Assembly (NCBI GenBank): GCA_903928915.1
Contig: CAIYSL010000072.1
Coordinates: 1-36,349, forward strand
Direction: 5' to 3'
DNA: 36,349 bases
Source of the DNA: an uncultured Syntrophobacterales bacterium
GTDB taxonomy: Bacteria > Desulfobacterota > Syntrophia > Syntrophales > UBA5619
Of this stretch, positions 14,810 to 22,721 are shown in pieces. How positions within the stretch are numbered: position 1 is the stretch's first letter; each line of letters begins with the position of its first letter. The notes under the pieces are model-generated. The model did not search any database. It saw nothing but the letters and a program-made list of their open reading frames with translations, and was not told where the DNA came from. A program made the position numbers and the translations under genes.

Positions 14810-15346
14810 ATGGCCGCAGACAAACCAAAGGCAACCGCAGCGAAAGCAGGCCCCGCCGGGAGCGCCGGCAGGAAACGCGGCGGCGCGGCGCGGCCCCGGG
14901 CCGCGGGCAAGACCAAGACCGCCGGCGCCGTCAAGGCGGGCGGGGGTACCTATTGCTTCCCGATTGCCGAGCTGCGGAAGGTCGCCGCCGGCACCGGGTA
15001 CTCCACGTCGCACGGCGGCGTGGTCGAGGGCGACCGCATCCTCGTCGGCTGGATCCACAAGCCGCGCGGCACCGGATCGCGGATGCACTCCCACGCCAAC
15101 GAGCAGTTCAACTATGTCGTCAAGGGCACGCTCAGATGCGAGGTCGACGGCGTCAAATCGCTCGCACCGGCCGGCACGCTGATCTTCGTACCGGCCAACG
15201 CCCCCCACACCATGGTGGCCACACCGGACGAGGACGTGATCTTCATCGCCATCAAGGACCTGTCGCAGGGGATCATCGGCACGGCCGTCGACGGCACCAT
15301 GGCCGGCCCTCACTACGACCCGGGATTCGGAGAGAACGGCGGGTAA
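14810..15346 (+). CDS. Single-domain cupin with Ala/Lys-rich N-terminal tail
   Basis: ATG 14810 follows ACAGGAG. The 178-residue protein opens with about 48 residues rich in Ala, Lys, Gly and Arg, resembling a histone-H1-like or linker tail. The cupin domain follows with all metal ligands: GSRMHSHANEQFNYVVKG (His-X-His and Glu) and FVPANAPHTMVA (last His). The domain is close to the first half of the preceding bicupin. The basic tail is odd for a soluble cupin; it could bind nucleic acid or an acidic partner, or reflect a start set too far upstream, although no better start with a ribosome site is seen. Substrate unknown. Confidence 0.8.
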   Translation: MAADKPKATAAKAGPAGSAGRKRGGAARPRAAGKTKTAGAVKAGGGTYCFPIAELRKVAAGTGYSTSHGGVVEGDRILVGWIHKPRGTGSRMHSHANEQFNYVVKGTLRCEVDGVKSLAPAGTLIFVPANAPHTMVATPDEDVIFIAIKDLSQGIIGTAVDGTMAGPHYDPGFGENGG

Positions 15347-15442
15347 GAACAGCCCGCGGATCGGCGGGGGATGTGTCCCGGGGAGTCATGCCGGTGTCCG
15401 GACTGCCGGAGTCAGTACCCCGGCAAGTCAATCGGTCAAAGC

Positions 15443-15533
15443 GGTCATCCCGCGAAAGCCGGAACCCAGACGCCGTCCCGGTGCAGGCGGGAACCGGCGT
15501 CACCCGGACACCGGCCTTCGCCGGTGCGACGCA
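15443..15533. repeat. Degenerate intergenic repeat with palindromic core
   Basis: The 268-base gap between the cupin and flavoprotein genes holds GTCATCCCGCGAAAGCCGG and, inverted, CACCGGC-CTTC-GCCGGTG (a perfect 7-bp stem, 15509-15526). These resemble the dispersed 'GTCATTCCCGCGAAAGCGGG' intergenic palindromes common in proteobacteria. No transposase or T-run is associated. The rest of the gap shows no gene; a GAGGAG site at 15602-15607 belongs to the next gene. Confidence 0.5.
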
Positions 15534-15614
15534 TACGGCATACTCGTCACAGGTGTTGCCGGAGTAATAGGACCGCGCGGCTGCTGATCCGCGGGAATTG
15601 TTGAGGAGAAACAA

Positions 15615-17258
15615 ATGCATTCGCACTTTGTCAAGAGCCGGGACCTGATCGTTCCGCCCTGCCGGAATGCCTGCCCGGCCGGGGTGGACGCGGCCCGGTA
15701 TATCCGGGAGATCAAGCGGGGCCGGCCGGATCAGGCCCTGGCCGTGATCCGCGAACGGATCCCCTTCCCCGCCGTGTGCGCCAACGCCTGTTTTGCACCC
15801 TGCGAAGATGCCTGCGCCTACCGGCAGTTCGGCGACCCGATCGCCATCCGGGCGCTGAAGCGGGTCGCAGTGGAGCAGGGCGGTGACCGGGTGAAGCGGA
15901 AGAAACGGCCCGCCGCCGCGACCGGCCGGCGGGTAGCCATCGTCGGGGCCGGCCCCGCGGGGCTGACCGCTGCCTACTACCTTGCCCGGCTGGGGCACAA
16001 GGCGACCCTGTTCGACAGCCAACCCGAACCCGGCGGCACCATGCGCTACGGGATTCCCGACTTTCGGCTGCCCAAGGACCAGCTCGCCCGGGAAATCGCG
16101 GTGATCCTGGCCGCCGGGGTGGAGTTCCGGGGCGGGGTGACGATCGGAAGGGACGTTGCCTTAGCCGAGCTGAAGCGGGACTACGACGCCCTGTTCATCG
16201 CCTGCGGGGCAACCCGGGATGTGGAGTTCGCCCTGGAGGGCAGGCAAAAGCGCGGGGTCTGGTCGGGCTGGCAGCTCCTGCAGGAGGTGGCCACGGGCGC
16301 AGCGCCGGCCTTTCGGGGCGACGTGCTGGTAGTCGGCGGCGGGAACGTGGCCGTCGATGCGGCCCGCACGGCCCGGCGCCTGGGCGCCGGGACGGTGACC
16401 ATCGTCTACCGCCGCACCCGCGGGGAGATGCCCGCGCACCCCTCGGAAATCGCCGCGGCCGAAGAGGAGGGGATCCAGCTCGTCACCTCCTGGGCGCCCA
16501 GGCGGATCACCGGCGACAGCTCGGTCACCGGGCTGCAGCTCGTCCGGTCCGTCACCGCCGACCGCCGCGACAAGGACCCGGTCTGCGACGAAGAGATCAC
16601 CCACCGCCTGAAGGCCGACCACGTCATCCTGGCCGTGGGCCAGGCCTCTGACCTGGGGTTTCTCTCCGGAGACCCGGCCTTCGCCGGCCCGGGGGGGCGG
16701 ATCGCGGTCAACGCCGAGGACCTGATGACCGGCTCGCCCGGGGTGTTCGCCGGCGGTGACGTCGTCAGCGGGCCGGACTCCATCATCGGCGCCATCGCCC
16801 AGGGCCGCCGGGCCAGCCAGACCATCGATCGCTACCTCGGTGGCCGGGGCGAGATCGACGAGGCCCTGGCCGAGGCCGAGGGAGAGGTAGAGGTCGCCGA
16901 CCTGCCCGAGGCCGCCCAGCCCCGGACGGCCATCCCGACGCTCCCCCCCTGGCAGCGCATCTCCGGGTTCGACCGGGTCGAGCTGGGCTACGACGAGCGC
17001 CGGGCGCTGGCCGAGGCCAGGCGCTGCCTGACCTGCGACGCGCGCACGATCGAAGTCCGGGTGAACGCGGAGCACTGCAAGGAATGCGGGTACTGCGCCG
17101 AGGTATGCACCCTGGGCGCCTTCGCCCCGGCGGACCACTTCAACGCCAAGGGGTACCGGCCGATGGTGTGCAAATCCTCGGCATGGTGCGTTGGGTGCAT
17201 GAAATGCTTTTACGCCTGCCCCGATTTCGCCATCGACGTGCAGATAAAGTCGGCCTGA
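15615..17258 (+). CDS. GltD-like FAD/NAD(P) oxidoreductase fused to a two-cluster ferredoxin domain
   Basis: The 547-residue protein has three parts. Residues 1-100 form the GltD-type N-terminal cluster domain (PPCRNACPAG; Cys55, 59, 63 and 67 in VCANACFAPCEDAC). The middle is the flavoprotein core, with an FAD motif VAIVGAGPAGLTAAYYLA near residue 110 and a second dinucleotide motif VLVVGGGNVAVDAARTA near 237. The end is a PorD/KorD-like 2[4Fe-4S] ferredoxin: CKECGYCAEVC (from Cys488) and CVGCMKCFYAC (from Cys525). It directly precedes the alpha, beta and gamma subunit genes of a 2-oxoacid oxidoreductase. It therefore probably replaces the usual delta subunit and passes electrons from the thiamine enzyme to NAD(P)+, or the reverse. 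Phenylglyoxylate:NAD+ oxidoreductase has a comparable separate flavoprotein and ferredoxin subunit. Confidence 0.88.
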   Translation: MHSHFVKSRDLIVPPCRNACPAGVDAARYIREIKRGRPDQALAVIRERIPFPAVCANACFAPCEDACAYRQFGDPIAIRALKRVAVEQGGDRVKRKKRPAAATGRRVAIVGAGPAGLTAAYYLARLGHKATLFDSQPEPGGTMRYGIPDFRLPKDQLAREIAVILAAGVEFRGGVTIGRDVALAELKRDYDALFIACGATRDVEFALEGRQKRGVWSGWQLLQEVATGAAPAFRGDVLVVGGGNVAVDAARTARRLGAGTVTIVYRRTRGEMPAHPSEIAAAEEEGIQLVTSWAPRRITGDSSVTGLQLVRSVTADRRDKDPVCDEEITHRLKADHVILAVGQASDLGFLSGDPAFAGPGGRIAVNAEDLMTGSPGVFAGGDVVSGPDSIIGAIAQGRRASQTIDRYLGGRGEIDEALAEAEGEVEVADLPEAAQPRTAIPTLPPWQRISGFDRVELGYDERRALAEARRCLTCDARTIEVRVNAEHCKECGYCAEVCTLGAFAPADHFNAKGYRPMVCKSSAWCVGCMKCFYACPDFAIDVQIKSA

Positions 17259-17278
17259 GGCCGCGGAAGGTAACCCCG

Positions 17279-18454
17279 ATGAAACGATTTCTGGAAACAG
17301 GAAACTTTGCCGTGACCGAAGGGGCGATTCTGGCCGGCTGCCGCTTCTTCGCCGGCTACCCCATCACCCCGGCCACGGAGATCGCCGAATCGATGAGCCG
17401 CCGGCTCCCCCAGGTGGGCGGGATCTACGTGCAGGCCGAGGACGAGTGCGCAGCCATGCACCTCTGCATCGGCGGGGCGCTCGGGGGGTACAAGGCCATG
17501 ACCGCCACCAGCGGCCCCGGCTACATCCTGTACGCCGACCCCTACGGCTGGGCCATCGGCTGCGAGACCCCGCTGGTGATCCTCAATTCCGGCCGGGTGG
17601 GCCCGGTCAGCGGCATTACCGGCGCGCCGGGCCAGGGGGAATTCTACCTGACCCGCTACCCCACTCAGGGCGGCAACTTCGAAACCATCTGCCTGGCACC
17701 CAATTCGGCGCAGGAGGCCATGGCCATGACCGTGGAGGCCTTCTACCTCTCCGAGCGGTTCCGCACCCCGGTCACGGTCCTGGCCGACCAGCTGATCACC
17801 GACGGGTTCGAGGACATCAGCGTCCCGGGAAACGAGGGGGAGATGAAGGAGATGGGCTTCCGGATCTGGCCCCGGCAGATACACCCCGGCCCGCTCTTCT
17901 ATCCCGCCACCGACGAGATCGACATCCCGCCGGTCCAGCTGGGCCACAACACCGGCGCGCTCTGTTCGGACTGGACTCCCACCGAAGAGGGGTACGACAC
18001 CGAAGAGGTGGAGAATCACCACCGGCACGCCTTTCGGCTGATCTACAAGATCCGCAACCACCGCGACCTGATCAGCCACCGCTGCCAGAAAAGCTTCCTG
18101 GACGACGACCCGGAGCTGATCGTCGTCTCCTTCGGCACCCCCTCGCGGGTCGTGAACACCGCAGTGGCCAAGGCCAGGGGCCGGGGCCAAAGGATCGGCT
18201 CCCTGCGCCTGATCAACCTCTGGCCCTTCCCCGACGAGCTGTTCACCCGCAAGGCCATCTATCTCGTCGTGGAGCTCAACTGGGACGGGCAACTGGTCCG
18301 GGAGGTGCAGCGGGCCGCACCCAAGGACTCCGCGGTCCATTTTTTGGGCACCTGCGGCGATCTGCCGACCCAGGCGGACCTGGAGGAGTCGTTTAACAAA
18401 CTGCTCGCGAACCAGCCCCTGACCCGCAAGGGCTGGACACTGGAGGCTTGGTGA
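17279..18454 (+). CDS. 2-oxoacid:acceptor oxidoreductase, alpha subunit
   Basis: The product has 391 residues and starts at ATG 17279 (GGAAGG site). TGNFAVTEGAILAGCRFFAGYPITPATEIAE is the canonical KorA/PorA opening that binds the pyrimidine end of thiamine diphosphate, followed by YVQAEDECAAMHLCIGGAL and SGPGYILYAD. The C-terminal domain (VVSFGTPSRVVNTAVAKA... LRLINLWPFPDE) is the usual domain for subunit contact. With the beta and gamma genes it forms an oxidative decarboxylase that converts a 2-oxoacid and CoA to an acyl-CoA and CO2, in the cytoplasm. Substrate choice (2-oxoglutarate, pyruvate, aryl- or branched oxoacids) cannot be read reliably. The stop overlaps the next start by one base. 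Confidence 0.9.
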   Translation: MKRFLETGNFAVTEGAILAGCRFFAGYPITPATEIAESMSRRLPQVGGIYVQAEDECAAMHLCIGGALGGYKAMTATSGPGYILYADPYGWAIGCETPLVILNSGRVGPVSGITGAPGQGEFYLTRYPTQGGNFETICLAPNSAQEAMAMTVEAFYLSERFRTPVTVLADQLITDGFEDISVPGNEGEMKEMGFRIWPRQIHPGPLFYPATDEIDIPPVQLGHNTGALCSDWTPTEEGYDTEEVENHHRHAFRLIYKIRNHRDLISHRCQKSFLDDDPELIVVSFGTPSRVVNTAVAKARGRGQRIGSLRLINLWPFPDELFTRKAIYLVVELNWDGQLVREVQRAAPKDSAVHFLGTCGDLPTQADLEESFNKLLANQPLTRKGWTLEAW

Positions 18455-19302
18455 TGGACCGTCTGTCGAGCGAACTCGCCGCCACGTACCTGCGCCCCCG
18501 CAAGACCCCGTCCACGGCCTGTTCGGGCTGCGGCCTGGGCGCCAACCACAAGATCATTCTCCAGGCCGTCTCCGAGCTGGGCCTCCAAGTCAGCGACGTG
18601 GTCTGGGGGACCTCAATCGGCTGCGCTGGCCGGCAGACCTTCGCCACCTGGAAAGGGGACGGGTTCGCCGGCACCCACGGCCGGGTGTACGCCATCGCCC
18701 GGGGGCTGCGCCTGGCCCTGCCCGCCGAGATCAAGCTCATCCTCACGGTGGGCGACGGCGACGCCTTCGGGATCGGGCTGAACCACCTGCTCCATGCGGC
18801 CCGGTGCAACGCCGACATGACCGTGATCGTGAACGACAACCTCGGCTACCAGTCCACCGGCGGGCAGTTCGGCTGGACCACGCCCGCGGGCAGCCGGACC
18901 GACTCCAGCCCCTACGGCATGTTTGAGCCCGGGTTCATGGGGGGCGGGCTGGACATCATGAACATCCTGAAAGGGGCAGGGGCCACATTCCTGGCGCGCC
19001 ACATCGCCCGGGACGGACAGGCGGCGGTGGAGAACATGAAGCGGGCGATCCTGAACAGGGGGTTTTCGCTCGTACACATGCCTTACCCCTGCCCCACGAA
19101 CTTCGGCTCCACGAACCTCGGCACCCGGACCCCGGTGACGATCTACCGCTGGATTGTGGAGCGATCGGCGCCGCTGGGGCAGGAAACCGCCGATACCCTC
19201 TGGGCAACCGGCGTCTACCTCGACGCCAGCAACTCCCGGCCGGAGTTCAGCGAGCAGGTGCGCGAGAAGGGGCAGCAGATCAGGAGGACCCAGGCAGCAT
19301 GA
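18454..19302 (+). CDS. 2-oxoacid:acceptor oxidoreductase, beta subunit (thiamine diphosphate-binding)
   Basis: ATG 18454 overlaps the alpha-subunit stop by one base, indicating translational coupling. The 282-residue product has the cluster and cofactor motifs of KorB: TACSGCGLGANHKII (two cluster Cys) and GTSIGCAGRQTF. TVGDGDAFGIGLNHLLHAARCNADMTVIVNDNLGYQSTGGQ is the thiamine-diphosphate/Mg site. The residues after VNDN differ from the usual 'YGMTGGQ' (here YQSTGGQ), which may reflect a different substrate. A later conserved Cys occurs in PYPCPTNF. Cytoplasmic, part of the alpha-beta-gamma complex with the flavoprotein. Confidence 0.9.
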   Translation: MDRLSSELAATYLRPRKTPSTACSGCGLGANHKIILQAVSELGLQVSDVVWGTSIGCAGRQTFATWKGDGFAGTHGRVYAIARGLRLALPAEIKLILTVGDGDAFGIGLNHLLHAARCNADMTVIVNDNLGYQSTGGQFGWTTPAGSRTDSSPYGMFEPGFMGGGLDIMNILKGAGATFLARHIARDGQAAVENMKRAILNRGFSLVHMPYPCPTNFGSTNLGTRTPVTIYRWIVERSAPLGQETADTLWATGVYLDASNSRPEFSEQVREKGQQIRRTQAA

Positions 19303-19832
19303 AAGAGCGAGTGGAACTAGTGGCCAGCGGGTTCGGCGGCCAGGGGGTGGTCCGGCTGGGCCAGATCCTCGGCCAGGCGGCAGTCAAACAGGGGCTCCAC
19401 GTGACGATGCTCAAGAGCCACGGGACCGAGATGCGGGGCGGGTACGTCCGCAGCCAGGTGGTGATGTCGCCGAAGCTGATCGACTCGCCCATCTGCGAAA
19501 GCCCCGATTACTTCATCGCCCTGTCGCTGGCCGCCTACAAGCGATTCAGGGACACGGTGCCCCCGAGCGGCGTCATCCTGTACGATCCGGCCTTTGTCGA
19601 CGCGCTCGACGCGGGGCTTGCCTGCCGGCAGCTCGCCGTGCCGGCCAAGCAGCTCTCCGTGGAGCGGTTCAACCGGCCGATCCTCGCCAACACGATCATC
19701 CTGGGCGCCCTGTCCCGGCACCTGGCGCTCCTGGACAAGGAGCTCCTGCTGGAGAGCCTGCTGGCAATCATCCCCAAGTTCCAGGCCGAGAACCGGCAGG
19801 CCTTCCAGGCGGGGTATGACTGCGTTCACTGA
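19299..19832 (+). CDS. 2-oxoacid:acceptor oxidoreductase, gamma subunit
   Basis: The start overlaps the beta-subunit stop by four bases (ATGA). The 177-residue product begins with VELVASGFGGQGVVRLGQILGQAA and continues with SHGTEMRGGYVRSQVVMS, the two fixed motifs of the KorC/PorC family, which contributes to the CoA-binding and inter-subunit face. The length is typical. It completes the alpha-beta-gamma set; the ferredoxin-like delta part is supplied by the fused flavoprotein encoded before alpha. Confidence 0.92.
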   Translation: MKERVELVASGFGGQGVVRLGQILGQAAVKQGLHVTMLKSHGTEMRGGYVRSQVVMSPKLIDSPICESPDYFIALSLAAYKRFRDTVPPSGVILYDPAFVDALDAGLACRQLAVPAKQLSVERFNRPILANTIILGALSRHLALLDKELLLESLLAIIPKFQAENRQAFQAGYDCVH

Positions 19833-19844
19833 GGAGGACAGGTC

Positions 19845-20210
19845 ATGAAGATCATCAGGACCGACGAGTACCGGGAGATGGCGGATCCGACGCCCCCGGG
19901 CAAGGCATTGAACAAGATCCTCACCACCGCAGACGGGGCCAAGGAGATCGAGGGGATCTTCGTCGTCTTTCCCGGGATCCGGCACGGGCGCACCCACTAC
20001 CACGAAAAGCGGGAGGGGATCTTCGTGATCCTCAGCGGCCGGGCGCGGATAACCGTCGAGGGCCGGGACTGCCCGATCGAGGCCGGCGACATCATCTTTC
20101 TCGCCGCCGGGGAAAAGCACACGATCACCAACGAGTCGGGCGAGGAGTTCCGGTTCATGGAGTTTTTCACCAACCCGCCGCACGAGGCCGACTGGATCCC
20201 GGTGGAATAG
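19845..20210 (+). CDS. Small single-domain cupin
   Basis: ATG 19845 follows GAGGAGG. The 121-residue protein is one cupin barrel with intact metal ligands: HGRTHYHEKREGIFVILSG (His-X-His and Glu) and FLAAGEKHTITNES (last His). It is the third cupin gene in this operon, distinct from the other two in sequence. Placed between the oxidoreductase and the FAH-family enzyme, it may catalyse an isomerisation or decarboxylation in the pathway or act as a small binding protein. No specific family function is recognised. Confidence 0.82.
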   Translation: MKIIRTDEYREMADPTPPGKALNKILTTADGAKEIEGIFVVFPGIRHGRTHYHEKREGIFVILSGRARITVEGRDCPIEAGDIIFLAAGEKHTITNESGEEFRFMEFFTNPPHEADWIPVE

Positions 20211-20222
20211 GAGGAGCGGAGC

Positions 20223-21044
20223 ATGAAGATCGCACAGTTCATCCAGGACGGCCGGTTGGGGCTGGGGCTGGTCGAGGAGGGCGGCCTCGCGCCCCTCGAC
20301 TTCGCGGGGGACATGCTCGACTTCATCGCCGGCGACAGGACCGCGGCCCGGAAAACCGGCCGCCCGATTCCCCTCGGCCAGGTCAGACTGGCGCCGCCGG
20401 TGACGCGGCCCGGCAAGATCATCGGCATCGGCCTGAACTACCGGGACCACGCCGAGGAGCAGAACGCGAAGATCCCGGCGGAGCCGCGGCTGTTCGCCAA
20501 GTTCGCCACCACGCTGATCGGACCGGGCGACCCGATCGTCTGGGAGAGGGCCGTCACCGGCCAGGTAGATTTCGAGGCGGAACTGGCCGTGGTCATCGGC
20601 AGGGCCGTCAAGAACTGTCCGGAGGACCAGGCCCTGGCAGCGGTGTTCGGGTACGCCTGCGCCAACGACGTGAGCGCCCGGGACATCCAGCTCGCCAAGG
20701 GCGAGCTCGTGCGCGGCAAATCGCTCGACACCTTCTGCCCGCTCGGGCCCTGGATCGTCACGACCGACGAGATCCCGGACCCGGGAGCGCTTACGGTCCG
20801 GTGCCGGCTGAACGGCGCCCTGATGCAGGAGGGCACCACGGCCATGCTGATCTTCGGCATCCCTGCATTGGTCGCCTTTCTCTCCCGGTCGTTCACCCTG
20901 CTTCCCGGGGACGTCATCCTCACGGGCACCCCCAAGGGGGTGGGCGTATTCCGGAACCCGCCGGTGTTCCTGAAAGACGGAGACGAGGTGGTCGTGGAGG
21001 TCGAGAGGATCGGCAGGCTGGTAAATACCTGCCGGGCTGCGTAA
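20223..21044 (+). CDS. Fumarylacetoacetate hydrolase-family protein
   Basis: The 273-residue protein starts at ATG 20223 after AGGAGG. The N-terminal ~60 residues are the small accessory domain and the rest is the FAH fold. KIIGIGLNYRDHAEEQN, the metal-binding VDFEAELAVVIG (Glu-X-Glu), YACANDVSARDIQ with the Asp ligand, and GDVILTGTPKGVGV are all present. Members cleave or decarboxylate C-C bonds in beta-diketo or oxalo-type acids, or hydrate/isomerise 2-oxo-enoates, using Mg2+ or Mn2+. Next to a 2-oxoacid oxidoreductase it could make or use the 2-oxoacid substrate. Exact reaction unknown. Confidence 0.9.
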   Translation: MKIAQFIQDGRLGLGLVEEGGLAPLDFAGDMLDFIAGDRTAARKTGRPIPLGQVRLAPPVTRPGKIIGIGLNYRDHAEEQNAKIPAEPRLFAKFATTLIGPGDPIVWERAVTGQVDFEAELAVVIGRAVKNCPEDQALAAVFGYACANDVSARDIQLAKGELVRGKSLDTFCPLGPWIVTTDEIPDPGALTVRCRLNGALMQEGTTAMLIFGIPALVAFLSRSFTLLPGDVILTGTPKGVGVFRNPPVFLKDGDEVVVEVERIGRLVNTCRAA

Positions 21045-21069
21045 CGCACACCCGCCAAGGAGTCAAGAC

Positions 21070-22245
21070 ATGTCCGTACAATTCACCGCAGAGCAACTCG
21101 CCTGGCGGGATCTGGCCCGGGATTTTTTCGAACGGGAGGTGCGGCCCGTGGCCGCCGAGATCGACGCGCGGCCGGACCCGCAGGACTGTTATCCCGGCGA
21201 ACTGGTGGAAAAACTGTCGAAGATCGGCCTCCGCACACTCGCCCTGCCGAAGCAGTACGGCGGGATAAACGCCGATGCGGCCACCAAGGCCCTGCTGCTG
21301 ATGACGATGTGTGAAGTGGAGGCGGGAACCGCCAAGATCATGAGTCAGTGCTGGAAGGTCTCTCAGGTGATCGTCGAGGCGGGAACGGATCTCCAGCAAG
21401 AGAAGTTCCTCCGGGAGTTCGCCGCCGACCACCGCTACACCACCTCGATCCTGATGACCGAACCGAACGCCGGCAGCGACAACATCCTCCCTTACAACGC
21501 ACCCGGGGCCGGGGTGGCGTTGACGGCGATCCCGGACGGCGACTGCTACGTCCTGAACGGGACGAAATGTCTCAACTCCCTGGTGAGTTTCTCCAAGCTC
21601 CTGCTCGTCTACGCCCGCACCGACCCGAGCCGGCCGGTTCGTCAGGGCACGTCGACCTTTCTCGTGCCCGCTGACCTGCCCGGCATCACCTACGGGGAGG
21701 TGCACGACAAGATGGGGTTCCGCCTCTACCCGAACGGGGAGACCTTTTTCGCAGACGTCCGGGTCCCGGCGGAGTACATGATCGGGGGGCTCAACGCCGG
21801 GTTCGACACCTTCTCCCAGATCTTCCGGGGGAGCCTGGAGATTCCGGCCACCTACCTGGGGATCTGCAAGGCCATGTACCGGATCGCGCTGGACCACGCC
21901 AAGGGGCGGATTCAGGGGGGCAAGCCCATCGTCGAGCACCAGGCCGTGGGGACGATGCTCGCGGAAATCGCCATGGCGATCGACACGCTGGAGGGGTACC
22001 TGTGGGACACGGCCTGGCACCTCCAGAACGACCGGCAATTCGACGCGAAGAAGACGCGATTCGGAAAGATGTTTGCCGCCGACTGCTTCGTGAAGTGCAT
22101 GGTCCTGGGGCTGGAGGTCATGGGCGGCGCCGGGATCATGCGCGACAATCCGATGGAGAAGCTGATCCGCGACGGGCTCACCTTCCTCCACGGCGACGGG
22201 ACGAACTCCCTCACCAAGCTGCGCGTCGTCCCCCTGCTGGCCTAA
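21070..22245 (+). CDS. Acyl-CoA dehydrogenase with Asp at the usual catalytic Glu position
   Basis: The 391-residue protein has the standard ACAD order: an alpha-helical N-domain (FTAEQLAWRDLARDFFEREVRP), the middle beta domain (TSILMTEPNAGSD), and a C-terminal domain (LGLEVMGGAGIMRDNPMEKLIRDGL). The final active-site segment reads LHGDGTNSL where most family members have 'iyEGTseI'. This puts Asp376 where MCAD-type enzymes have the catalytic Glu, judged by eye. FAD and CoA-thioester binding residues look intact. It should dehydrogenate an acyl-CoA, but the shorter acidic side chain and extra residue in that loop hint at an unusual substrate or chemistry. An AAGGAG site precedes ATG 21070. 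Confidence 0.9.
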   Translation: MSVQFTAEQLAWRDLARDFFEREVRPVAAEIDARPDPQDCYPGELVEKLSKIGLRTLALPKQYGGINADAATKALLLMTMCEVEAGTAKIMSQCWKVSQVIVEAGTDLQQEKFLREFAADHRYTTSILMTEPNAGSDNILPYNAPGAGVALTAIPDGDCYVLNGTKCLNSLVSFSKLLLVYARTDPSRPVRQGTSTFLVPADLPGITYGEVHDKMGFRLYPNGETFFADVRVPAEYMIGGLNAGFDTFSQIFRGSLEIPATYLGICKAMYRIALDHAKGRIQGGKPIVEHQAVGTMLAEIAMAIDTLEGYLWDTAWHLQNDRQFDAKKTRFGKMFAADCFVKCMVLGLEVMGGAGIMRDNPMEKLIRDGLTFLHGDGTNSLTKLRVVPLLA

Positions 22246-22262
22246 CGGAATACGGAGTGTCA

Positions 22263-22667
22263 ATGGAATACCAGGAACGGACCGTCCAGCGCGTTTTTTC
22301 GATCCGCTTTTCCGCCGGGGAGAGGATCATCGACTGCCTGGAGCGGCTCGTGGCCGAAAAGGAGATCCGGACCGGGATCGTCCTGTTCCTGGGCGCCTTT
22401 ACCGCCGGCGAGCTGGTGTTCGGATTCACGCAGGACCCGGCCGGGGAGCGGACGTTCGACCGGGGCAGCTTCAACGAGCACCGGGAGGTGCTGGGGATCG
22501 GGGGGATCACCTGGCAGGACGGCAAGCCCAAGGTCCACGTGCACGCCGGTCTTGCCACCCGCCAGGACGTTTTGCTGGCCCACATCGTCGAGGCGGCTGC
22601 GGCCGGGGCGGAGGTGTTCATCATCGAACTGAGCGGCACCGGCTTTACCACCACGGCGCTGCTCTGA
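22263..22667 (+). CDS. PPC/DUF296-domain protein
   Basis: ATG 22263 gives 134 residues. The single domain runs FSIRFSAGERIIDCLERL... TGIVLFLGAFTAGELVFGF... PKVHVHAGLA... VFIIELSGTGF. The His-rich KVHVHAGLA strand is the signature of the PPC (plants and prokaryotes conserved) domain, a trimeric fold. Plant members are AT-hook DNA-binding proteins, but bacterial stand-alone versions have no AT-hook and unknown roles. The conserved His residues could bind a metal. Its place between acyl-CoA dehydrogenase and ligase genes suggests a metabolic rather than DNA-binding role; this is inference. Confidence 0.82.
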   Translation: MEYQERTVQRVFSIRFSAGERIIDCLERLVAEKEIRTGIVLFLGAFTAGELVFGFTQDPAGERTFDRGSFNEHREVLGIGGITWQDGKPKVHVHAGLATRQDVLLAHIVEAAAAGAEVFIIELSGTGFTTTALL

Positions 22668-22721
22668 AGGGGACGCCCCGCTTTCGCGCCGCGGACCCGC
22701 GCGACTCACAGGAGAGATGCG

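Noticed and set aside
15443-15533. Possible CRISPR repeat or terminator in the cupin/flavoprotein gap
   Set aside because: There is no regularly spaced repeat series, and the hairpin has no T-run; it looks like a dispersed intergenic palindrome.
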